Shown piece after piece: positions 36,249 through 44,786 of a stretch of 64,000 nt of DNA. The DNA comes from G963678445 sp963678445 (GTDB lineage Bacteria > Hydrogenedentota > Hydrogenedentia > Hydrogenedentales > G963678445): positions 4,836,001-4,900,000 of the forward strand of contig OY782877.1 in assembly GCA_963678445.1 (NCBI GenBank), given 5' to 3'. Each line of letters starts with the position of its first letter. Within the stretch, counting starts at the first letter, position 1. The notes under the pieces were generated by a model. It saw only the letters and a program-made list of their open reading frames with translations. It was not told the DNA's origin and ran no database searches. The position numbers and the translations under genes are program-made.

Positions 36249-37469
36249 TCACTTTTTTGAGTAGCCGGGAGAGTTGTACTGCGCTAAGCGAACAGCAATT
36301 TGAGCTAGCATATATCGTGCACGGCAGGTGGAGGTATGGTGCTCGCATAGATGCGCATGACCTGCCATCGCAATCTGCTGCGCTTCTTCACGATGCTGCA
36401 GGTAATATATCAATTTTTCTTCGAGCTCTTTTAGATCATCGAAGAACACGGCGGAAACGCCATCTTCAAAATCATATGGCACAACGATGGGAAGCCTCTC
36501 TGCCAATAACATGCATCCATGTGCTGGGAGCTCCCAGTAGCGCACGGTATCAAAACCATTGCCAAATAAACACAACCCCATCAGTTTGTTGCGCAACACC
36601 GCGACATACTCTTCCTGCGAATACTGTTGTGTGATATCGACGCCAAATTTGTCGCGTAAAAATGGAAGGGTTAGAGTACGCGTTCCATACTCTATTTTTC
36701 CTGCCCAAAAAAGTCCTTCCCTTGCGGCATTATTTACTACTGTTGGAATACGACCTTCTGAGTAGGAAAATGGTAATGGAATAGTATTTTCATGATAGTT
36801 TCCACCCTGTAGATACTCACGTTTAAAATAGCCTGATATCGGCTTATAGTCTATGTATTCTGCAATATCGGCCCAATAGTCTCCACATTGATCCCACATA
36901 TCCACGATGAACAAAGGGGTACGTTTAGCGTGGGAAAGCAGCGAGCGTATTTCCTCTTTGTTGAGGGTCAACAAGGTGTCTGAATAGAGAATTACATCAA
37001 ACTCCCCGGCTTCGAGCATAGCCTGGATATCTTCGCGAGTATGTGGAGAACGGGGCCAGTCAAACATGCAGGGATAGGAACCGCCAACCTGTGAAGACTC
37101 ACCGTGAAGGTAGGGTTTTCCAGGATATTCTATAACGTTCTCTGAGCCTAAGACGCGACAGAGACCGTCGTAGAGCACATCACTGCCATAATCACTCTGA
37201 GCATGCAAGAGAAACAATACCTTCAGCGGAGTAAAGGAAGAGGGAAAAGTAATAAAAGTTTCGTTTACTTTTTCCGATTCCTCCTGGAGCGCCTCCAACA
37301 GAATCCTTGTTTTTTTATCCTCATATACATGCAAAAAAGTGCGAAGCAGACGACATCCCATATCGGAATAGCCTATTCTTCGCCATGCCAGAGCTTGGTG
37401 TTGATAGGGAGACGGCCAATGGGGCGCCCAAGTGGCTGCTTTTTGAGGATTCACCGTATATTTTTGCAA
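36249..37469 (-). CDS. Glycosyltransferase, C-terminal part of a frameshifted gene
   Basis: This frame carries the catalytic part of a CgeB/GT1-like glycosyltransferase: LKVLFLLHAQSDYGSDVLYDGL, a middle region with FIVDMWDQCGDYW, and the C-terminal GLFWAGKIEYGTRTLTLPFL, DTVRYWELPAHGCMLLAE and VFFDDLKELEEKLIYYL, where the donor nucleotide usually binds. The frame has no good start; the codons at its 5' end (from 37469) overlap the upstream frame by 149 bases. Reading one base less in the T5 run at 37440-37444 joins it to the previous frame after ESSK to give one protein of about 615 residues. It is either a recent frameshift or a sequencing error. Confidence 0.65.
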   Translation of the reverse strand: MQKYTVNPQKAATWAPHWPSPYQHQALAWRRIGYSDMGCRLLRTFLHVYEDKKTRILLEALQEESEKVNETFITFPSSFTPLKVLFLLHAQSDYGSDVLYDGLCRVLGSENVIEYPGKPYLHGESSQVGGSYPCMFDWPRSPHTREDIQAMLEAGEFDVILYSDTLLTLNKEEIRSLLSHAKRTPLFIVDMWDQCGDYWADIAEYIDYKPISGYFKREYLQGGNYHENTIPLPFSYSEGRIPTVVNNAAREGLFWAGKIEYGTRTLTLPFLRDKFGVDITQQYSQEEYVAVLRNKLMGLCLFGNGFDTVRYWELPAHGCMLLAERLPIVVPYDFEDGVSAVFFDDLKELEEKLIYYLQHREEAQQIAMAGHAHLCEHHTSTCRARYMLAQIAVRLAQYNSPGYSKK

Positions 37470-38097
37470 AACGCGCTAATTGTCCCTCTTTAGAGCACTG
37501 TCTATCGATTATTAACAAAGGAAATACCTTTACTGCTGCGCGTTCTTCCTGGCTGGACACAAGCGCAGGGGGAATGTTTTCCAGTACTTCAAGGGCAAAA
37601 GCAGCCTGGCCTTTTTGCGTCAATTCGTTGGCGTGCGCCACCGGATCATAGTGAGGATGAAACGCTAGAATTATAAAGTCGTGGGGTAACAGTGGGTCTA
37701 CAGCTTCGGGGAATGAGACCCCACAATAACGCAAAGAAGCGTCTCGATCTTTCTCCCATACCGCATAAACCAACATGCGCTGTTGCATAGAACGCCATAA
37801 GTCGCTGGAAAGAAAAGCTTCGTCGTACCTAAGCAGAAGATATAAACAGGTTGATAAATGGGACTGTTCATACCACACATCGAAAATACGACTTAGGGAA
37901 CCGCTATCTTTTAGGACACGCAAATCGAGGAATAAGGCATCGCAGCATAATGTATCTTCGTCTGTAATAAAGCCCACCTGTTTTCCCCGTGCTGCAAAGG
38001 ACGCAAACAGGGGCTGCCATACTTCTCCGACACCTTGAAGGGATGACACATATGAGAGAACCGTGTTCTCTAAGTTTTGGGCGATATCTTCTTTCAT
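37321..38097 (-). CDS. N-terminal part of the same frameshifted glycosyltransferase
   Basis: The first about 219 residues look like a genuine helical N-terminal region (MKEDIAQNLENTVLSYVSSL, ALFLDLRVLKDSGSLSRIFDVW, FHPHYDPVAHANELTQKGQA with TPR-like content). The sequence after ESSK is out-of-frame and Ser-rich, so the tail to 37321 is probably not real. ATG at 38097 follows GAAGG. The neighbour frame continues the same helical repeat (HQALAWRRIGYSDMGCRLLR). Together they form one coding region, probably for surface-glycan synthesis. Confidence 0.65.
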   Translation of the reverse strand: MKEDIAQNLENTVLSYVSSLQGVGEVWQPLFASFAARGKQVGFITDEDTLCCDALFLDLRVLKDSGSLSRIFDVWYEQSHLSTCLYLLLRYDEAFLSSDLWRSMQQRMLVYAVWEKDRDASLRYCGVSFPEAVDPLLPHDFIILAFHPHYDPVAHANELTQKGQAAFALEVLENIPPALVSSQEERAAVKVFPLLIIDRQCSKEGQLARFAKIYGESSKSSHLGAPLAVSLSTPSSGMAKNRLFRYGMSSASHFFACI

Positions 38098-38146
38098 TGC
38101 TACCTTCAAAACCAGAATCTATTTCAAAATTGATGAAGCAAGAAGC

Positions 38147-38662
38147 TTACTTTGCAGTGGTATCTTTCGATGTATGCTCAACTTCTGCACGCAACTCGGC
38201 AAAAACGCGTTCGTCTTCATCACGGTAGCACAGGTCGGCATCGACACGAAGGGTCTCCTCTACGCTTAAAGGGAAGAATTTGCCAAAACCACGGGCATAG
38301 ACCATGCCTGTTTCGTCGACAATAACCCCTTCTGTTTTTACAAGCCTGCGGTTAGCATGGACCACCTCGGCACATGCAGTCAAAGGCGATTGTGCGGGGG
38401 TTGTTTTAAGGTAGCGTATTTGCAAATCACCGGTTACGCACATCCGCTTGACCTCACGTATAGCGGCCCAGCCCATACATTCATCCAAAATCGCTGCAAT
38501 CACACCGCCATGCGCGATGTCGGGGTAACCGCAGTGATGTTTATCTATTTCTACAGGTACTTTTACCTGTTCCCCTTCAACATAAAAACGCGTCTGTAAC
38601 CCTTTTGGGTTTTCTTCACCACAGACAAAACACTCTTTGGAAGTTGGTAAATATTTTCGCAT
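38147..38662 (-). CDS. PaaI/hotdog-fold thioesterase
   Basis: A 171-residue protein with one hotdog domain. The motif HCGYPDIAHGGVIAAILDECMGW (given in part; HGG plus Asp/Glu helix, about 40-62) is typical of acyl-CoA thioesterases of the PaaI/YbgC type. The N-terminus has a CVCGEENPKGL-like Cys pair (CFVCGEENPKGL). The C-terminal about 40 residues are acidic and extra. ATG at 38662 has AGGA upstream. The substrate is unknown. The upstream region holds repeat copy A. Confidence 0.8.
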   Translation of the reverse strand: MRKYLPTSKECFVCGEENPKGLQTRFYVEGEQVKVPVEIDKHHCGYPDIAHGGVIAAILDECMGWAAIREVKRMCVTGDLQIRYLKTTPAQSPLTACAEVVHANRRLVKTEGVIVDETGMVYARGFGKFFPLSVEETLRVDADLCYRDEDERVFAELRAEVEHTSKDTTAK

Positions 38663-38975
38663 TTGCTCACATCCTAATAACACTCGTTCTTGATACTACT
38701 TTCGAGGATTTATACAAAAAATGGGGATAGCATTGTGCTAACGAACATTTTTAAAGGCTCTCATAAAAACAGAATTCGCGGCAGTCTAAGAAGTCAAAAA
38801 ACAATACCTATTGCAGGTGTATTGAGCACTTCTTGATGAATTTTAGTGACTTAATTCCAGAATTTTTCATAAAAACGAAATTTTTGCTGTGGTCAGGGAT
38901 GGTAAGGACCATACCTAACGCGTGCGGTCTCTGGAGCGCTTTAGCAATTTATTGCTACGTTTACACAGATAGCGT
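38663..38975. other. 313-base intergenic region containing repeat copy A
   Basis: Between two minus-strand genes. Apart from the repeat at 38845-38943 nothing is recognised. It must hold the thioesterase promoter. Confidence 0.5.
38845..38943 (+). repeat. Dispersed intergenic repeat, copy A
   Basis: It begins AGTGACTTAATTCC, continues ATAAAAACGAAATTTTTGCT, GTGGTCAGGGATGGTAAGG, ACCATAC, and ends GCGGTCTCTGGAGCGC. The central 48 bases are almost identical to the minus-strand copy at 56377-56502. The AGTGG/CCACT hairpin of other copies is deleted here. Confidence 0.75.
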
Positions 38976-39548
38976 CTATTTGAGCTTTTTGCGAGAAGCG
39001 CTTTCGTTCTTACGCAACCGCTCCGGGATCGCCATTCGCTGACGTTCGTCGACGGATGTTGTTTTCTCGCGTTTGGGCAATAGCGGCGTGCCGGTTTTAC
39101 GCGGCGTGGATACTACGGGTAAACGTCGCTTGCTATCCACCGTCTTACGAACGGCCTGACCACCACCTTCCTGAATGCGTTCCTCGGCCCATTTTTGTCG
39201 AATTTCACGCATGGCCTCGGCACATTCATAATCCAACTGCACCAGGCAACTTTCACACAGACGTTTAGAGGCGCTGATCGCTGGGGCACCGCAACGCCCG
39301 CATTTTATGGGAGTACCTACATCCTCATTTTTGATACGCCCTTCATCCAGCATGCGCAGCACGCATTCCACACTTACTTGCGCTTCCTCGGCCACTTGCT
39401 CTGGATTCAGACCGGTTTGCCGATCGAGCACCTTCCGTATTTTAGCAAAATCCCGTTCTTCCTCTGCCTGACAGGCGACACAGACCGAAGAGGAAACCCG
39501 GCTAAAAAGCTTACCGCAGCGAGCGCATTTTTCCAGTTGAAATGCCAT
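38976..39548 (-). CDS. Two-zinc-ribbon protein resembling flagellar operon protein YvyF
   Basis: A 190-residue protein. The first zinc ribbon is CARCGKLFSRVSSSVCVAC (about 8-26), then a MerR-like helix-turn-helix (LNPEQVAEEAQVSVECVLRM, about 50-72) with the EGRIKN wing. A second Cys4 site follows (CGRCGAPAISASKRLCESC, about 82-100), and then a basic tail. This order matches the YvyF/TIGR03826 family found near flagellar genes in Firmicutes. Its role may be regulatory or in assembly. ATG at 39548 has AAGGGATGG upstream; longer frames run into repeat copy B. It is flanked by inverted repeat copies A and B. Confidence 0.75.
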   Translation of the reverse strand: MAFQLEKCARCGKLFSRVSSSVCVACQAEEERDFAKIRKVLDRQTGLNPEQVAEEAQVSVECVLRMLDEGRIKNEDVGTPIKCGRCGAPAISASKRLCESCLVQLDYECAEAMREIRQKWAEERIQEGGGQAVRKTVDSKRRLPVVSTPRKTGTPLLPKREKTTSVDERQRMAIPERLRKNESASRKKLK

Positions 39549-39573
39549 GCAAAACCATCCCTTCCCCGTCCCC

Positions 39574-39688
39574 AAAGCGGTCCAGCGAGTGCAAGGTGTC
39601 CAGGCCACCCCCAGGAGATATATTCCTTGCCGTCCCTGCCCGCAGCAAAATTTAGTCTTTTATACTATTTTTTGGAATGTCCGTCACT
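39574..39688 (-). repeat. Dispersed intergenic repeat, copy B
   Basis: On the minus strand: AGTGACGGACATTCC, TATAAAAGACTAAATTTTGC, TGCGGGCAGGGACGGCAAGG, GTGGCCTGGACACC, TCGCTGGACCGCTTTGG. Inverted with respect to copy A, on the other side of the same gene. Confidence 0.7.
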
Positions 39689-39747
39689 AAAAGCCCCAAC
39701 ACCGCCCACTTTCTTACCAATGCACTAGCTCTATTCTACCTTATTCT

Positions 39748-41922
39748 TCATTTTTTCGCGTGGTGTAAGACCTTCTTCAATGCAGACACAACTTCATGCA
39801 CATTTTTATCGGTCAACTGAGGGTGTAAGGGCAAAGAGAGCAAACGCTGACATTCGCGGGTAGCTACCGGGTAATCCTCAGGGCGCATACCCAACGTCTC
39901 GCGGTAATACTGGTGCAGATGTAAGCCATGGAAATGGAAGCCCGTACCGATGTTTTCACAGCGTAGCGCATAGGCCAATTCGTCACGGGTCTTGTTCAAT
40001 TTATCCAAATGGAAACGAATAATATATAAGTGCCACGCCGATTCGATATCAGCGGACTCAATGGGGAGTTCTATTTCATCCAATTCCGAGAGTACAGCGG
40101 TATACATGTGGGCCAGTCGCTTACGGGCCGCCATAAAATCATCGAGCTTTTTCAGCTGTTCGAGACCGATAGCGGCACTCACGTTACCCAATGCATACTT
40201 GTAGCCGGGAGTTACTACTTCCGGTGGATGCGGCACCGCGCTACGTCCGTAGCGGTCCCAGGCGGAAGCTGACATACCATTGGTGGCTAGCAACTGTAAA
40301 CGCTTTGCCTGCTCTACATCATTGAGGGCGATCATGCCGCCTTCCATCGTGGTAATATTCTTAATGGCATAGAAGCTAAAACAGGTCATCGGAGCAACAC
40401 TACCAATAGGAGCTCCTTTGTAGGAAGCACCCAATGCATGGGCGGCATCTTCCACAATGGGAATGCCGTGACGCTGCGAGACAACGCGCAAGGCGTCCAA
40501 ATCACAAGGATGCCCAGCCAGATCAACCGGCATAATTACGCGGGTACGTTCGGTAATCGCACGTTCCACCGTCTCTGCGGTGATATTCATGGTCGTGGGA
40601 TCGATGTCGGCAAAAACGACCTTGGCCCCCATATTTAAAATGGTATTTCCTGTGGAGGCCCAGGTTAACGGCGAGGTGATCACCTCGTCGCTGGGCTTGA
40701 CGCCCAAGTCGACCAAACACAGGTGCAACGCTGCAGTACAGGAAGAAACCCCCACGCAGGCTTTGGCCTCTACAGTGTCGCAAAAGGCTTTTTCAAACGC
40801 ATTCACCTGCGGTCCCGAGGTTAACCAGCCACTGCGCAAGGCCTTGAGTATGGCCTCTTCTTCTTCCTTACCCAAATACGGTTTCGCCAACGGAATAAAA
40901 CGTGCTGCAACCGGCTCGCCGCCCTGATCTACAGGCGTCTGCATCAATTGCTTCATCCTTTTGGCGTTGAAATACTCCTCTGAGAAAGGATCAAAAGCGG
41001 CATTTTCCAGTGCCACACGGATTTCGTCGATGCCCTCCACCATACCATGCGTACATTTAAAGCCAAGCCGCTCCTCTATCTTGCTAAACTGTACGCGATA
41101 CGTGCGCAGGTCGTCATCATCTTTAGGCGCTTCCACCGTCACCCCTGAAAAGCGGTCCGCCACCTTTTCCGCCAATGCGCGAATACGAATATTTTGCTCA
41201 TCCGCGCCCACATTGAAAATTTCCCCACGCACTTTCTTGACAGGGGCCTGTACCAGAAGCGACATGCATTCGGCGGCGTCTTGCACATGCAGGAAAGGAC
41301 GCCATTGCTCGCCTCCTCCCCGTACTATGATGCGCTGTTGGCGCATTGCGGTAGCGACCATCTGGTTAATGGCCAGATCAAAACGCATCCGTGGTGACCA
41401 GCCAAAGAGCGTGGCCAAACGAAGAACCACCGGCTCAAAATCGCCTTCGTTCATCGAGAGCAACGCCTGCTCTGCCTGGAGTTTGGTCTTGCCAAAAGTG
41501 GAGACGGGGTTCGCCGGACTTTCTTCATCCAGCAATTCAAAGACCCCTTGGCCATAGACAGCACAAGAAGAAGCAAAGACAAAGCGGGAAACACCTGCTT
41601 GCATCGCTTGTTTTGCCAACTCTACCGTACTTTCCACGTTGACATCCAGAGCCATTTCAGGGTCCAGATCACACGAGGGATCATTGGCAAGTCCTGCCAA
41701 ATGAATCACCGCGTCTACCCCTTCAAACAGCTGCGGCGCATCTTGCAAGCGACGAATGTCACCTTGAATAACTTCTAGCAAGGGAGACGGAGACACGGTG
41801 TCCAAGACACTACGCCCATAGCAAAAGCGGTCAAAAATCCGAACAGAACAGCCTTTTTCGAGCAATTTCCGGGTTACCCAAACTCCCAGATAGCCTCCAC
41901 CGCCTGTTACTAAAATCCGCAT
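39748..41922 (-). CDS. Fused NAD-dependent sugar epimerase and DegT/DnrJ aminotransferase
   Basis: A 724-residue two-domain enzyme. Residues 1-310 are an extended SDR epimerase/dehydratase: RILVTGGGGYLGVWVTRKLL, VIHLAGLANDP, SSCAVYGQG and an active-site region with TFGKTKLQAEQ (Ser/Thr-Lys where Tyr-x-x-x-Lys is usual). Residues 345-715 are a DegT/DnrJ/EryC1 PLP-dependent aminotransferase: FIPLAKPYLGKEEEEAIL, GVSSCTAALHLCL, VEDAAHALGA and FSFYAIKNITTMEGG with the PLP Lys. Together they could build an amino-deoxy nucleotide sugar for surface glycan. Fusion of these two activities is uncommon. GGAG lies nine bases before the ATG. Confidence 0.85.
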   Translation of the reverse strand: MRILVTGGGGYLGVWVTRKLLEKGCSVRIFDRFCYGRSVLDTVSPSPLLEVIQGDIRRLQDAPQLFEGVDAVIHLAGLANDPSCDLDPEMALDVNVESTVELAKQAMQAGVSRFVFASSCAVYGQGVFELLDEESPANPVSTFGKTKLQAEQALLSMNEGDFEPVVLRLATLFGWSPRMRFDLAINQMVATAMRQQRIIVRGGGEQWRPFLHVQDAAECMSLLVQAPVKKVRGEIFNVGADEQNIRIRALAEKVADRFSGVTVEAPKDDDDLRTYRVQFSKIEERLGFKCTHGMVEGIDEIRVALENAAFDPFSEEYFNAKRMKQLMQTPVDQGGEPVAARFIPLAKPYLGKEEEEAILKALRSGWLTSGPQVNAFEKAFCDTVEAKACVGVSSCTAALHLCLVDLGVKPSDEVITSPLTWASTGNTILNMGAKVVFADIDPTTMNITAETVERAITERTRVIMPVDLAGHPCDLDALRVVSQRHGIPIVEDAAHALGASYKGAPIGSVAPMTCFSFYAIKNITTMEGGMIALNDVEQAKRLQLLATNGMSASAWDRYGRSAVPHPPEVVTPGYKYALGNVSAAIGLEQLKKLDDFMAARKRLAHMYTAVLSELDEIELPIESADIESAWHLYIIRFHLDKLNKTRDELAYALRCENIGTGFHFHGLHLHQYYRETLGMRPEDYPVATRECQRLLSLPLHPQLTDKNVHEVVSALKKVLHHAKK

Positions 41923-41988
41923 AGCAAGCTACTCCAACCCAAGCGCATCCTATATTGTCAACGCAGTAAAACGCCTTGCCCGTTTTGT

Positions 41989-42030
41989 AAAAAAGCACTG
42001 CCGCCCCCAAGCCATGAGGACAACAGTGCC
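41989..42030 (-). terminator. Terminator of the ORP-like operon
   Basis: On the minus strand GCACTG, a 23-base inner part, CAGTGC, then TTTTTT (41989-41994). It lies about 85 bases after the last gene stop at 42116. Confidence 0.65.
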
Positions 42031-42115
42031 TAGTATAACACTTTGGTGACTTAATTCTGAAAAATGGCCCTAAAAAAGCTGCGTAGAATTAAGTCCACGC
42101 TATGCACTGACACAT

Positions 42116-42454
42116 TTAATGGTCGCAGATATTGGCGCCCGTTTCCAAACGTCCTTCCAGATACGCCAAGGCCAATGCCTCGGGTGTATCAGAAGGCGCT
42201 CCTAGCAAAACGGCCACATCATTCGCTGCAAAAATCTGTTGTGCCCGTTGGCCCATCCCCCCTGCAATAATCATGTCGGCGCCTTGTTCCTTTAACCACG
42301 GCGGCAGTACTCCCGGCGCATGCGGCGGGGGCGTCACCATCGTAGTTCCCAAAACAGTCTGAGCCGCTTCATCTACGTCTACCAAGGCAAAAGCCTCACA
42401 ATGCCCAAAGTGCATGCACAATTTTCCTTGAACCACTGGTACAGCTATCTTCAT
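42116..42454 (-). CDS. NifX/NifB-type dinitrogenase iron-molybdenum cofactor family protein
   Basis: A 112-residue single-domain protein of the NifX/ORP fold: MKIAVPVVQGKLCMHFGHCEAFALVDVD, then ADMIIAGGMGQRAQQIF and a C-terminal GANICDH. In Desulfovibrio the ORP proteins of this fold bind a mixed Mo-Cu cluster. Here Cys13, Cys19, His15 and the C-terminal CxH could be ligands (inference). Last gene of a minus-strand operon, 61 bases after the second MinD ATPase. Strong ribosome-binding site AAAAGGAG. Confidence 0.85.
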   Translation of the reverse strand: MKIAVPVVQGKLCMHFGHCEAFALVDVDEAAQTVLGTTMVTPPPHAPGVLPPWLKEQGADMIIAGGMGQRAQQIFAANDVAVLLGAPSDTPEALALAYLEGRLETGANICDH

Positions 42455-42515
42455 TTACCCATCTCCTTTTCAAAGCTATTTTTTTATGCAATAAAACAGG
42501 TTTTCTTTTACGTTA

Positions 42516-43466
42516 TTACACAATACCGGCGCAACCGTTACAGTTTCCAGTGCAGGAAGAAGACGACGCGCACGTACTGTCCTGCCGTTGCATCACGGCG
42601 TAGACATTGTCCCAAAGCGCACGCACATCCTGTGCCGCGGCACCGTCGGAAAACTCGACCAGCGTCTTCCCCTGAATTTGCGATTGGGTAAACGCGGTGT
42701 CGTAGCGCACTTTACCCACCACGGAAATCGACATAGAAGCGGCGGCAGCGATAATCCCCTCTGCCAAGGCAGGGTTGAGATCGTATTTGTTGATACAAAG
42801 CAGTGTCGCAATACCAAAACGTTTCGTTAGCTGCGCTACTCGCTTCAAGTCATGCATACCACTCAACGTGGGCTCGGTAACAATCAGTACAAGCGATGCG
42901 CCGGTGATTGATGCAATCACGGGACATCCTACACCAGGCGAGCCATCCACCAAGCCCCAGGCATACCCTTTTTCATCGCCCAGTTCCTGCGCAGCACGCC
43001 GCACTACGGTGACCAGCTTGCCCGAATTTTCCTCGGCTACGCCCAATCGGGCATGCACCATAGGGCCGTGACGCGTGTCGGAAATATACCATTCGCCATT
43101 TTGTGCTGGAGAAAAATCTATTGCCTTTTCCGGACAGAAATGCGCACAGACGCCACATCCTTCACAACTGATAGGATCGATCGTATACACTTTTCTCTCG
43201 TCCAGCTGTTTCTCTCGAACGGCGTCATATCGACATAATTCCATGCAACGGCCACAGCCTGTGCAACGATCTTCCAGCACTTTGGCCATCGAACCGCCTG
43301 AAAACGCTTCCCGTTGTTGGATGGTTGGCTCCAGGACCAAATGCAGGTCCGCCGCGTCAACATCACAATCCGCCAGAACCGCCTTTTCCGCCAAGGCAGC
43401 AAACGAAGCCACTATCGAGGTTTTCCCTGTCCCCCCCTTACCACTGATTACCACCAATTCCTTCAT
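42516..43466 (-). CDS. MinD-superfamily ATPase with ferredoxin insert and Cys-rich tail
   Basis: A 316-residue ParA/MinD-type ATPase. Deviant Walker A GKGGTGKTSIVASFA (about 8-22) and SGKGGTGK, with a two-cluster ferredoxin insert CTGCGRCMELCRYDAV and CEGCGVCAHFCPEKAI (about 60-115). It ends STCASSSSCTGNCNGCAGIV, an unusual Cys-rich tail with four Cys that could bind metal. Desulfovibrio ORP complexes contain two such ATPases. ATG at 43466 is chosen because GGGAG precedes it and because it overlaps the upstream ATPase stop (ATGA), forming a coupled pair. Longer frames lack a signal. Confidence 0.88.
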   Translation of the reverse strand: MKELVVISGKGGTGKTSIVASFAALAEKAVLADCDVDAADLHLVLEPTIQQREAFSGGSMAKVLEDRCTGCGRCMELCRYDAVREKQLDERKVYTIDPISCEGCGVCAHFCPEKAIDFSPAQNGEWYISDTRHGPMVHARLGVAEENSGKLVTVVRRAAQELGDEKGYAWGLVDGSPGVGCPVIASITGASLVLIVTEPTLSGMHDLKRVAQLTKRFGIATLLCINKYDLNPALAEGIIAAAASMSISVVGKVRYDTAFTQSQIQGKTLVEFSDGAAAQDVRALWDNVYAVMQRQDSTCASSSSCTGNCNGCAGIV

Positions 43467-44359
43467 GCGCCTTCTCCCATCCCTGCCGCCGCCATAGACG
43501 TCGTTTGCACTACTTCCAAAACATGGTTCCAAAGGCCTTCGTATTGTTCTACATACTCAGGAATCGCCTCTACCATCATTTCCCCTTGCGAATACGCCTG
43601 CGCAACACGGCGGTCGTGGGGCAACCGTAACAACACGGGAATGCCTTCTGCTGTACAGAATGCATCTACCGAGTCGTCGCCCATATCAGAACGATTGATC
43701 ACCACGCCAAAAGGAATCTCCAACGCACGCACCATCGCCACGGCCAATTTCAAATCGTGCAGACCAAAAGGAGTGGGTTCGGTAACCAGCAGGATATAAT
43801 TCGTGTCGCGTAAGGTTGCGATCACAGGACAAGACGTGCCCGGCGGCGCATCAAAAATTTGAAAAGTCGCATCGGGAAATGTGGCACGCACCGAACGAAT
43901 CACGTTCACCGTCATCACTTCCCCAATCTGCAACACACCATGCGCAAAGGCAACTTCTTCCGCGGCCCCTGTCTCTACATAGCCTACCACACGGTCTACT
44001 TCTTCAATCGCCCCCACAGGGCACACCTCTGCGCATCCCCCGCAACCGTGGCACAACTCGGGAAATAAAAGTACCTTTTCGCCAATCACTGCAATCGAGT
44101 TGTATTGGCACAACTGCGCACAGGCACCACAGTGAATGCATTCTTCCGCATCCACTTTGGGCACACGTTGATACACCTCCCGGCGTTCTTCCACTACCGG
44201 GTTTAAAAAAATATGGCCATTGGGTTCTTCTACATCACAATCCAAATAAGCAACCGTGACGCCCTGTCGAGCTGCTACCCAGGCCAAATTGGTCGCCAAG
44301 GTAGTCTTGCCCGTCCCCCCCTTGCCACTGGCCACTGCAATCCGTATCGGTTCATTCAT
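43463..44359 (-). CDS. MinD-superfamily ATPase with ferredoxin insert
   Basis: A 298-residue ParA/MinD-type ATPase. Walker A GKGGTGKTTLATNLAWV (about 11-27), the acidic motif LDCDVEEPNG, a ferredoxin insert CIHCGACAQLCQYNSI and CHGCGGCAEVCPVGAI (about 70-115), and FDAPPGTSCPVIATL and VTEPTPFGLHDL. It is a paralogue of the downstream gene and overlaps it by four bases. Such pairs are thought to form a heterodimer that handles an Fe-S or Mo-containing cofactor. AAGGTG precedes the ATG. Confidence 0.9.
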   Translation of the reverse strand: MNEPIRIAVASGKGGTGKTTLATNLAWVAARQGVTVAYLDCDVEEPNGHIFLNPVVEERREVYQRVPKVDAEECIHCGACAQLCQYNSIAVIGEKVLLFPELCHGCGGCAEVCPVGAIEEVDRVVGYVETGAAEEVAFAHGVLQIGEVMTVNVIRSVRATFPDATFQIFDAPPGTSCPVIATLRDTNYILLVTEPTPFGLHDLKLAVAMVRALEIPFGVVINRSDMGDDSVDAFCTAEGIPVLLRLPHDRRVAQAYSQGEMMVEAIPEYVEQYEGLWNHVLEVVQTTSMAAAGMGEGA

Positions 44360-44468
44360 TGTTTAACACCTTAAAATTTACTCCGCCACCAGATACACTT
44401 CACCTGTAAAAATAGTCAGAAAGAATCAAAGAATCGGATGTAGAAAGAATCAAAAAGTGGGCAGGGAA

Positions 44469-44502
44469 GCCGGGAGTATCATGGCACGCACATACCCCCG
44501 GC
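44469..44502. terminator. Inverted repeat between ferredoxin and MinD genes
   Basis: GCCGGGAGTAT (44469-44479) pairs with ATACCCCCGGC (44492-44502), one G-T pair, 12-base loop. There is no T run on the minus strand, so it is more likely an attenuator or RNA-processing stem than a full terminator. The loop contains ATGGCAC. Confidence 0.45.
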
Positions 44503-44514
44503 TAAAATACGAAC

Positions 44515-44694
44515 TTATTCAGGCATACTAATGGCTTCACACGGGCACTCGTCGACGCACGCACCGCAGTCGCCACACGTATCTCCATCGACAACCGCAA
44601 CACCATCATCGCTCAGTTCAATCGCGTCCAACGGACATACATCCGTGCATGCGCCACAACCTGTACATTTTTCGCTATCAATAATCGCTGCCAT
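44515..44694 (-). CDS. 2[4Fe-4S] ferredoxin
   Basis: A 59-residue bacterial-type ferredoxin. Cluster motifs CTGCGACTDVCP (about 9-20) and CGDCGACVDECP (about 40-51) give eight Cys. The rest is acidic (ELSDDGVAVVDGD). It transfers electrons at low potential, most likely to the ORP complex encoded next to it. ATG at 44694 is used because the family begins MAAIIDSEKC; AAAGGTG lies upstream. The promoter and palindrome at 44787-44815 lie 93 bases upstream. Confidence 0.93.
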   Translation of the reverse strand: MAAIIDSEKCTGCGACTDVCPLDAIELSDDGVAVVDGDTCGDCGACVDECPCEAISMPE

Positions 44695-44786
44695 ACCAAA
44701 TTCACCTTTCTTTTTTTTGCATTCACACCATATGTTGATATTTTCAACACCCTTTCCGAAGGCATTAAAAAGATACAACATGCGCA

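Noticed and set aside
42035..42090. GTGACTTAATTCTGAAAAAT resembling the start of repeat copy A
   Set aside because: Only the first part matches and the central GGTCAGGGATGG block is missing; too weak to call a copy.
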